12,417 bases of DNA from JBLFWJ01 sp047611425 (lineage in GTDB: Bacteria; Bacteroidota; Bacteroidia; UBA10329): contig JBLFWJ010000098.1 of assembly GCA_047611425.1 (NCBI GenBank), forward strand, positions 1 to 12,417. The letters are read 5' to 3'. The notes below the pieces were generated by a model. It was not told where the DNA came from and did not search any database. It saw nothing but the letters and a program-made list of their open reading frames with translations. Shown piece after piece: positions 8,250 through 12,417 of this stretch; positions within the stretch are counted from its first letter, which is position 1; each line of letters begins with the position of its first letter. A program made the position numbers and the translations under genes.

Positions 8250-9790
8250 TTCTTAGCTCTCTCTAAGGCAACTTCAGTAAACGGTCTATTTTCAATATGG
8301 GCCGATAGCCAACTAATTAAATCCACGTATTCAAATGCTGATTTTTCATATAAATCTTTTTCTAACTCTTCAAGTTTAGTTCTGAAGTCAATCATGAACC
8401 CTGAAAGGTCGGCAAGATTATTCTGTTTTAACAATTTTCTGAAAAAGGAAATAAGGGCTTTCTCGAAAGCATATATTTTCTCAAGTTTTACCAGAAACCT
8501 GTAGGTACTTCTAACCGATGATTCCACATAATCGAAGTTGCCCAATTCATAATGGCACATCAAATTTAAGATCATGGCATAGCAAGCAATATCCTCTCGT
8601 TGCTCTCTAAGCGAGTTATTTATGATGAGATTAAGTTTTTTAATCGCGTATTTATATTCGCCAATAGCAAACGAAGCGTACGTTGAAAGATATACCACTT
8701 CAGAATACAAAACCGAAAATGGGTAGATGAATATTTGTTCTTCTGAACGATTCTGAACGCTCTCTCCAAGGTCTCGCATTTTCGCGTACTCACCGTGCAA
8801 TCTGAATTGCCACATTCGAGTATTTGACTCATAAATCCACATATCTCGCTCGAGATCAGAGGTTAGGAAATGCCCCCATTTCTTAGATATATCTTTAAAA
8901 TGTTCGAGTGCCTTTTCGAATCCTAAAGTGTCTTGAAGTTTCACCAATGAAAGCACTCGATTAAAGCAACTACTGACATACACAGCGGGATTACGTTCAA
9001 TGTGCTTCGGATTTTCTTCGATTAACTTAACGAAGCAGTCTGTGTGATAATGAAAGTTATTGTAGTCTTTTATCGCATCAAAGTACATGCTATGTATGTT
9101 GTGAAAGTAGTACCATGAGCTAAAACTGTTGAGCTTGGATTCGTCCCGTAGAATCGGGTTTCGCATTACGGTCTGGTATTCTTTGAACTGACTTCTGTTT
9201 CTAACTGTTCCTATTTTGAGGTATACCGACAGCAATTGAAATGTCAGGTTGGAGATTTCGGCAAAAACTCTCGCCTTGTCTATCATTTTCATTTCCTTTT
9301 CATGCAGATCCTGGCGGAGTTTTCCAATCAATCTCTGGTCGGCCGTTTTGTCAAGCAAATTCTTCTTCCATCGGGCTAATTCGGGAAATCGATGAAATGC
9401 CTCGTGCTCATCAATCATTTGCTCAACCTTTCTAATCTCCTTTTCAACCATTGCATTTAAACCCTTGTTAAAAAGAATCTCAATGTTCATCATACGCTCA
9501 TTTAACTCAACGTTAACCGATCCTTTAGAATTATAGGCCCTCAAACTTTTGAGGATCATCGTATTCAGGTAATTCTTGGCAACAGATAATTGCTTAAATA
9601 TTCCTTTATTTTGGAAATTTGCAACAATGGCTGGTTCATTATAAATTTTTTGGTTGTCAATTAAATCAAAGAGTTCCACGTACTTATTTGGTCTAGCTAG
9701 ACCCTTGTCAGCGTACATTTTTTTGAAATATCCCTTCTCCGTTCTACTCATAGATTGGATTAGGTTGAAGAGATGTTCTCGGTTACTCAT
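8246..9790 (-). CDS. Conserved soluble alpha-helical protein, function unknown
   Basis: The 514-residue product has no signal peptide or membrane segment and should be cytoplasmic. The sequence is almost entirely amphipathic helix, with aromatic and charged residues spaced as in TPR-like helical-hairpin repeats, although no canonical TPR consensus can be read with certainty. The N-terminus contains SRTEKGYFKK, followed about 25 residues later by KYVELFDLID and then KNYLNTMILKSLR. I remember this combination from large uncharacterised helical proteins common in Bacteroidota; the function is unknown. A scaffold or protein-interaction role is only a guess. The ATG at 9790 is preceded by a near-consensus promoter box (9795-9802). 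The stop codon overlaps the ATG of the exosortase gene, so the two are probably one transcription unit of two genes. Confidence 0.82.
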   Translation of the reverse strand: MSNREHLFNLIQSMSRTEKGYFKKMYADKGLARPNKYVELFDLIDNQKIYNEPAIVANFQNKGIFKQLSVAKNYLNTMILKSLRAYNSKGSVNVELNERMMNIEILFNKGLNAMVEKEIRKVEQMIDEHEAFHRFPELARWKKNLLDKTADQRLIGKLRQDLHEKEMKMIDKARVFAEISNLTFQLLSVYLKIGTVRNRSQFKEYQTVMRNPILRDESKLNSFSSWYYFHNIHSMYFDAIKDYNNFHYHTDCFVKLIEENPKHIERNPAVYVSSCFNRVLSLVKLQDTLGFEKALEHFKDISKKWGHFLTSDLERDMWIYESNTRMWQFRLHGEYAKMRDLGESVQNRSEEQIFIYPFSVLYSEVVYLSTYASFAIGEYKYAIKKLNLIINNSLREQREDIACYAMILNLMCHYELGNFDYVESSVRSTYRFLVKLEKIYAFEKALISFFRKLLKQNNLADLSGFMIDFRTKLEELEKDLYEKSAFEYVDLISWLSAHIENRPFTEVALERAKK

Positions 9791-9794
9791 GCAG

Positions 9795-9802
9795 CAAAAT
9801 GA
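9795..9802 (-). promoter_or_regulatory. Possible -7 box (TCATTTTG) of the helical-protein/exosortase operon
   Basis: The minus strand reads TCATTTTG, one mismatch from TAnnTTTG, followed by four bases and then the ATG at 9790. The geometry is the same as at 5728-5740. No clear -33 TTG partner was found, so this is a weak call. Confidence 0.3.
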
Positions 9803-9944
9803 AGAATTCGGATTATAAGAAATTACGAATGCTATATTAATGAATGTCGCTGAGTGATTGTCTTTAATAAGCTAGATTATCGTAAATGAACTATAACCTA
9901 AGGATGGAGTACAGAATGCAGAATGGTGCCTTATTTTTTGCAAT

Positions 9945-10002
9945 AAAAAAGCCCAGCAGTTGCTGGGCTTTTGGAGTAGCGAGAGGGAGATTTGAACTCC
10001 CG
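9945..10002. repeat. 58-bp direct repeat, left copy (displaced tRNA-Met 3' end plus terminator)
   Basis: This stretch is identical base for base to 10304-10361, 359 bp away. It contains the terminator hairpin (9947-9972) and 26 nt matching the 3' end of the tRNA-Met (9977-10002: T arm, acceptor 3' strand and discriminator). It diverges at 10003, where a palindrome begins. No D arm or acceptor 5' strand is attached here, so it cannot form a tRNA by itself. Confidence 0.95.
9947..9972 (-). terminator. Terminator copy downstream of the GIY-YIG gene
   Basis: A perfect 12-bp stem (AAAAGCCCAGCA / TGCTGGGCTTTT) with a GT spacer is followed on the minus strand by a T run. It is the second copy of the tRNA-Met terminator. 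In its present place it would end transcription of the GIY-YIG nuclease gene. Confidence 0.85.
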
Positions 10003-10027
10003 TCCGCCTTAGGCGGATAAGAATCCT
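9977..10027 (-). pseudogene. tRNA-Met fragment: exact 3' end plus degenerate anticodon-arm-like part
   Basis: Positions 9977-10002 match the 3' 26 nt of the intact tRNA-Met exactly. Beyond the break, weaker similarity continues: 10007-10013 (ccttagg) against 10363-10369 (cctcagg), and 10015-10027 against 10369-10381 with 11 of 13 bases equal, including gaatcct. The acceptor 5' strand and D arm are absent. The fragment is either a relic of the displaced tRNA or a part of the cassette that mimics the tRNA. The degenerate part overlaps the 3' end of the GIY-YIG gene. Confidence 0.65.
10003..10017. repeat. Palindrome TCCGCCTTAGGCGGA at the cassette junction
   Basis: A 6-bp perfect inverted repeat around TTA begins at the first base after the 58-bp repeat ends. 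The central bases give the TAA stop codon of the GIY-YIG gene on the minus strand. I recall palindromes of this CCGCC-n-GGCGG kind as dispersed repeats in Bacteroidota genomes, but could not check it. Confidence 0.7.
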
Positions 10028-10290
10028 AATTCGATTGATGAAGGTATAATTGACGTTCGAATCCAACTTCTTCCTTGTCCTCCTTTCAACTGCTTTTCAC
10101 GATTATACGCGCATTTCTTGGTTTCGAAGAATTCGATATGAATCATTTTCCAAGGTCGGTAACGAGTAGTGAATCCTTTGGTGGCGAAGAAATTATGGGA
10201 TCTGAATCGGTCTACAGAACTTGAACTGTATCCGATGTAAAGCTTATCATGCTTTTCAGAATACAAGACATACGCCACATGTTCTTCCAT
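10009..10290 (-). CDS. Small GIY-YIG domain nuclease (UPF0213/UvrC-N-type)
   Basis: The 93-residue product is a single GIY-YIG domain. The ATG at 10290 is preferred over an in-frame TTG at 10305, which lies inside the terminator A-run. Visible landmarks are AYVLYS (the GIY strand, Tyr7 and Tyr10), LYIG at 17-20 (the YIG strand), Arg28/Arg30 with His32 and Asn33 in the following helix, RPWK at 45-48, and the metal-binding Glu65 in NREKQLK. The catalytic set therefore appears intact. The domain makes single-strand or double-strand DNA cuts in UvrC and homing nucleases; the activity of these stand-alone proteins is largely unknown. The domain ends near Trp76. The last 17 residues come from DNA resembling the tRNA anticodon region, and the stop lies in a palindrome. 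Only 13 bp separate its ATG from the tRNA repeat, so it probably depends on read-through of the tRNA terminator. Confidence 0.85.
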   Translation of the reverse strand: MEEHVAYVLYSEKHDKLYIGYSSSSVDRFRSHNFFATKGFTTRYRPWKMIHIEFFETKKCAYNREKQLKGGQGRSWIRTSIIPSSIELGFLSA

Positions 10291-10303
10291 AATTTCAAGA
10301 TAC

Positions 10304-10361
10304 AAAAAAGCCCAGCAGTTGCTGGGCTTTTGGAGTAGCGAGAGGGAGATTTGAACTCCCG
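10304..10361. repeat. 58-bp direct repeat, right copy (functional tRNA-Met 3' end plus terminator)
   Basis: This copy is identical to 9945-10002. It supplies the 3' 26 nt of the intact tRNA-Met (10336-10361) and the terminator at 10306-10331. Upstream bases (gatac) and downstream bases (acctca) differ from those flanking the left copy, which fixes the repeat at 58 bp. Confidence 0.95.
10306..10331 (-). terminator. tRNA-Met terminator
   Basis: A perfect 12-bp stem (AAAAGCCCAGCA / TGCTGGGCTTTT) with a GT spacer begins five bases after the tRNA 3' end, followed by a T run on the minus strand. It also separates the tRNA from the GIY-YIG gene just downstream. Confidence 0.87.
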
Positions 10362-10409
10362 ACCTCAGGGTTATGAATCCTGCGCTCTAACCAACTGAGC
10401 TACCTCGCC
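10336..10409 (-). tRNA. tRNA-Met (anticodon CAT)
   Basis: The 74-nt minus-strand sequence folds as a full cloverleaf. The acceptor stem is GGCGAGG with TCTCGCT (two G-T pairs at the ends), the D arm GCTC/GAGC, the anticodon loop TTCATAA with CAT, the variable loop AGGTC, the T arm GGGAG-TTCAAAT-CTCCC, and the discriminator A. The anticodon stem has one A-C mismatch next to the loop. The first pair is G-T, not the C-A mismatch of initiator tRNA, so an elongator Met tRNA is likely. A lysidine-modified Ile tRNA cannot be fully excluded. CCA is not encoded directly after the discriminator. The gene is split in origin: its last 26 nt belong to the 58-bp repeat. Confidence 0.93.
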
Positions 10410-10422
10410 ATTTTTGAGGCCG

Positions 10423-10430
10423 CAAATATA
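10423..10430 (-). promoter_or_regulatory. tRNA-Met promoter -7 box (TATATTTG)
   Basis: The minus strand reads TATATTTG, an exact match to TAnnTTTG, 13 bases before the first base of the tRNA. A TGTTTT stretch about 18 bases further upstream (minus strand, near 10454-10449) may serve as the -33 region. The tRNA thus has its own promoter in the gap after the permease gene. Confidence 0.6.
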
Positions 10431-10474
10431 ATATTTCGGCCTGCTGATAAAACAGTAATCCAATGATTTTGAAA

Positions 10475-11317
10475 TTAGTCTGTTGGCCTTAATTTATTCC
10501 AGGTGATATTAGCCACAACGCCAAGCAACACAAGAAGGATTCCTACCAAGCTGATAACGCCATAAGTCTCATCAAAAATGAGGTAGCTATAAATCAAAGC
10601 GTAAATCGATCCAAGGTATTTTAAACTCGCTACGATACTCGCTTTTTCGGCCTGTAGGGCTTTAGTCATGTAGACTTGGCCAATTTGAGTAAAAATTCCA
10701 AGCAGGAGAATTATTCCGAAATCACTCCAACTCGGGTTGGTCCAATTGAAAATGGAAAGCACAGCCATTACAGGAGTAGCAACTAAAGGAAAGTAGAAAA
10801 CCACTACCACTGGGTGATCCGTATCTTTCAGTTTTCGAATGCAATTGTATGCCGCTCCGGCAAATAGGGAACTGAGTAAACCAATTCCCAAATAAGTAAG
10901 TGAAACCCTTTCGTCATATCCCTTTATTAAGGCTACACCCACAAAAGCGATTAGAAAAAACAACCATTGAACCTTACGCATTCGTTCGCCTAAAAAGAAA
11001 ATGGCGATAATTACGGTGAAAATTGGCGACAAATATTGAATGATAACTGCTGTAGCAAGCGGTAGTACTTTCAGAGTATAAAAAAACATAGTCAAGGCCA
11101 TCATTCCGAATAGTCCTCGTAGGAAAAGGATTTTTCTATTGTTTCCTAATGGCGCTATGCCGTTCATTTTCAAGTAAGTAAGGCTGAAAATAATTGTAAG
11201 CAATGATCGGAAAAAGACTAATTCAAATGTGGGAATATGTTGCAAGTACTTGACACAAACCTGCATGAACGAGAATGCGAAAGTGGAAATCAACATGTAT
11301 AGGACGCCTCGATTCAT
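10475..11317 (-). CDS. EamA/DMT-superfamily permease
   Basis: The 280-residue protein has about ten hydrophobic helices in two similar halves, residues about 4-132 and 143-275, the usual size and layout of drug/metabolite transporter (EamA) proteins. Typical signs are the N-terminal LISTFAFSFMQVCVKYL helix, FRSLL early in the first half, AVIIQYLSPIFTVIIAIFFLGER at the end of the fourth to fifth helices, and IYALIYSYLIFDET in the second half, each EamA half ending in the (G/D)E motif. The family exports or imports small metabolites; the substrate cannot be told from sequence. I chose ATG 11317, since the in-frame codon at 11326 is TTG within a promoter-like box. It is divergent from the WD40 gene and is followed after about 65 bp by the tRNA gene, which has its own promoter. 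No clear hairpin terminator was found between them. Confidence 0.9.
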   Translation of the reverse strand: MNRGVLYMLISTFAFSFMQVCVKYLQHIPTFELVFFRSLLTIIFSLTYLKMNGIAPLGNNRKILFLRGLFGMMALTMFFYTLKVLPLATAVIIQYLSPIFTVIIAIFFLGERMRKVQWLFFLIAFVGVALIKGYDERVSLTYLGIGLLSSLFAGAAYNCIRKLKDTDHPVVVVFYFPLVATPVMAVLSIFNWTNPSWSDFGIILLLGIFTQIGQVYMTKALQAEKASIVASLKYLGSIYALIYSYLIFDETYGVISLVGILLVLLGVVANITWNKLRPTD

Positions 11318-11323
11318 GGTCGG

Positions 11324-11331
11324 CAAAGTTT
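11324..11331 (-). promoter_or_regulatory. Possible -7 box (AAACTTTG) of the permease gene
   Basis: The minus strand reads AAACTTTG, one mismatch from TAnnTTTG, six bases before the ATG at 11317. It belongs to the divergent region shared with the WD40 gene. The call is weak because no -33 partner is clear. Confidence 0.3.
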
Positions 11332-11408
11332 CTATTTTTACGGTGGGCTATGATACTGGATTGATCTATTTAGACACATCCTATAGGGAAAACACGTTTT
11401 GAGCAGGA

Positions 11409-11416
11409 TAACTTTG
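11409..11416 (+). promoter_or_regulatory. -7 promoter box (TAACTTTG) of the WD40 gene
   Basis: TAACTTTG is an exact match to TAnnTTTG. It lies six bases before an in-frame ATG at 11423 and 33 bases before the ATG at 11450. No convincing TTG lies at the usual -33 distance. Confidence 0.45.
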
Positions 11417-11449
11417 CCCCGAATGATCCGTACCAACGGGATCTTAGAA

Positions 11450-12417
11450 ATGATGCGATCGATTTCGGTCTTCTTCCTTGTTCTAATCAATTTTGCCGCT
11501 TTCGGTCAAGACCTCGAACTTCAACTGATGAAAACCTTTGTTGGACACGACCATGGTGTAAACCGGGTTGTCTTCTCTCCAGATGGTAAATTATTTGCCA
11601 GTGGAGATACACGTGGAGGCATTCGAATTTGGAATCTTGAATCAGAATCTGTGCAATATGCTTGGAATGAGCATTATGGTGCAATTCTGGACTTGCAGTT
11701 TTCTTCGGATGGAAATCGACTCGTAAGCTCTGGGGCAGATGGAAGACTTTTGGTTTGGGATGTAACCTCTGGCAGCCTAGTTAGAAGGATACAAAGTCCT
11801 GTGGATACAGCAAGTGGAGTCAATAACGTTCGGTTTGGAAAATTTGGAGCGGATGGAAATACTGTTTATTTCGGTGGTACAAACAAGTATGTGTGTTCGA
11901 AGAATGTGAATGACGATAAAAACGGAAAAGTCATACATTTTGAAAAAGATGAGGTTAAGTGTGGAGTTGTTTCTCCAGATGGATTAACACTGACGGTTGG
12001 AGTAGATAAGATGCTAGTAAGCATTGATCTCACGACAAATAAAGTCTCCAACGAATTCAATACAGGCGATTGTGTGATTAATTCGGTTCGTTATTCTAAT
12101 GATGGCGAGAAGTTGTTGTGCTGGTGCGCCAATTCTAGAGTTGATGTACGGGATCCAAAATCCCTGATGCTAAAATCTTCGTTTCGTTCTGGAACCGGAA
12201 CTAGAAGGTTTAGTAACCTGTTTTTCAGCAGTGACGAACGGTACGTAATAACCGGAGATCATGCTTCTCGATTCAACATTTGGGATTTGAAAACGCGCCA
12301 GTTAATCCTGGATCAGAATACTGAGCAAGGAACGGTAATGGCGTTTGATATGAAGTATGGACCGGACATGCTTTTATCTGCTAGTTTGGACAAATCCATC
12401 AAATTGTGGAAAATTGG
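11450..12417 (+). CDS. Secreted WD40 beta-propeller protein, 3' end beyond the window
   Basis: The frame stays open from the ATG to the window edge, giving at least 322 residues. A signal peptide is clear (MMRSISVFFLVLINFAAFGQ, cleavage after about residue 19-20), so the propeller is exported. Seven WD-like blades can be followed. Examples are GHDHGVNRVVFSPDGKLFAS with IRIWNLE, GAILDLQFSSDGNRLVSSGADG with LLVWDV, a more divergent set in the middle (VSPDGLTLTVG, VRYSNDGEKLLCW), then FNIWDLKTR and finally SASLDKSIKLWK at the edge. That would complete one propeller, and other domains may follow outside the window. Such propellers are protein-binding platforms, and nothing catalytic is visible. 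ATG 11423 is an alternative in-frame start close to the promoter box; I prefer 11450 because it starts the signal peptide. The gene is divergent from the permease. Confidence 0.85.
   Translation, partial: MMRSISVFFLVLINFAAFGQDLELQLMKTFVGHDHGVNRVVFSPDGKLFASGDTRGGIRIWNLESESVQYAWNEHYGAILDLQFSSDGNRLVSSGADGRLLVWDVTSGSLVRRIQSPVDTASGVNNVRFGKFGADGNTVYFGGTNKYVCSKNVNDDKNGKVIHFEKDEVKCGVVSPDGLTLTVGVDKMLVSIDLTTNKVSNEFNTGDCVINSVRYSNDGEKLLCWCANSRVDVRDPKSLMLKSSFRSGTGTRRFSNLFFSSDERYVITGDHASRFNIWDLKTRQLILDQNTEQGTVMAFDMKYGPDMLLSASLDKSIKLWKI

Larger units (their letters stand above)
10003..10361 (-). mobile_element. Putative 359-bp tRNA-Met-targeting GIY-YIG cassette
   Basis: The unit between equivalent points of the two 58-bp repeats is 359 bp. 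It consists of the palindrome, the GIY-YIG gene, the terminator and a replacement tRNA 3' end. Removing it would join the displaced 3' end (9945-10002) cleanly to the tRNA 5' part (10362-10409) and recreate an intact tRNA-Met followed by its terminator. This is the geometry of an insertion into a tRNA gene that restores the gene, as seen for integrative elements. Here, however, there is no integrase and only a nuclease gene. The mobility is inferred, not shown. Confidence 0.5.

Noticed and set aside
9241..9435. Plus-strand frame of 64 codons within the helical-protein gene
   Set aside because: Antisense to a strong gene, no start signal and no recognisable domain.
9904..10020. Plus-strand frame of 38 codons from ATG 9904 through the tRNA fragment
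   Set aside because: It reads through the terminator hairpin and tRNA 3' end in antisense, which is non-coding in origin.
9872..10066. Minus-strand frame of 64 codons across the left repeat
   Set aside because: It overlaps the GIY-YIG gene in another frame and translates the tRNA fragment and terminator; no features of a real protein.

Overview
The window reads as chromosomal DNA of a member of the Bacteroidota, most likely a marine or environmental Flavobacteriales/Cytophaga-type lineage. Four independent signs support this: a giant PKD-repeat surface protein ending in a gliding-motility-type (T9SS type B) sorting domain; promoter boxes of the Bacteroidota form TAnnTTTG in front of several genes; no convincing Shine-Dalgarno sites; and a small GIY-YIG nuclease of the type common in this phylum. 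The species cannot be named from the sequence.

Layout, left to right. (1) 1-153, minus: the 5' end of an IS1595-type transposase gene, cut by the window edge. (2) 248-273: a strong hairpin terminator, then 294-5642 minus, a 1782-residue secreted adhesin-like protein with about 19 PKD domains. (3) A short divergent intergenic region, then a probable plus-strand operon: a small secreted basic protein of unknown function (5740-6330) and a membrane-anchored SGNH/GDSL hydrolase (6371-7642). (4) A convergent minus-strand pair: a large soluble helical protein of unknown function (8246-9790), whose stop overlaps the start of an exosortase-family membrane protease/transpeptidase (7656-8249). (5) 9945-10430: a tRNA-Met(CAT) gene with its promoter and terminator, and directly downstream a tiny GIY-YIG nuclease gene followed by a second perfect 58-bp copy of the tRNA 3' end plus terminator. 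(6) A minus-strand EamA/DMT-type permease (10475-11317), divergent from (7) a secreted WD40 beta-propeller protein that runs off the right edge (11450-12417).

The genes do not form one pathway. The recurring theme is the cell surface: a T9SS cargo, an exosortase, a membrane-tethered esterase-like enzyme and two further exported proteins. The exosortase has no recognisable sorted substrate in the window.

The most unusual structure is the tRNA-Met/GIY-YIG locus. A 359-bp unit carrying the nuclease gene lies between two identical copies of the tRNA 3' end and terminator. A 15-bp palindrome sits exactly at the junction with the displaced copy, and the nuclease gene ends inside that palindrome. 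This looks like a minimal tRNA-targeting cassette that restores the tRNA it invades.
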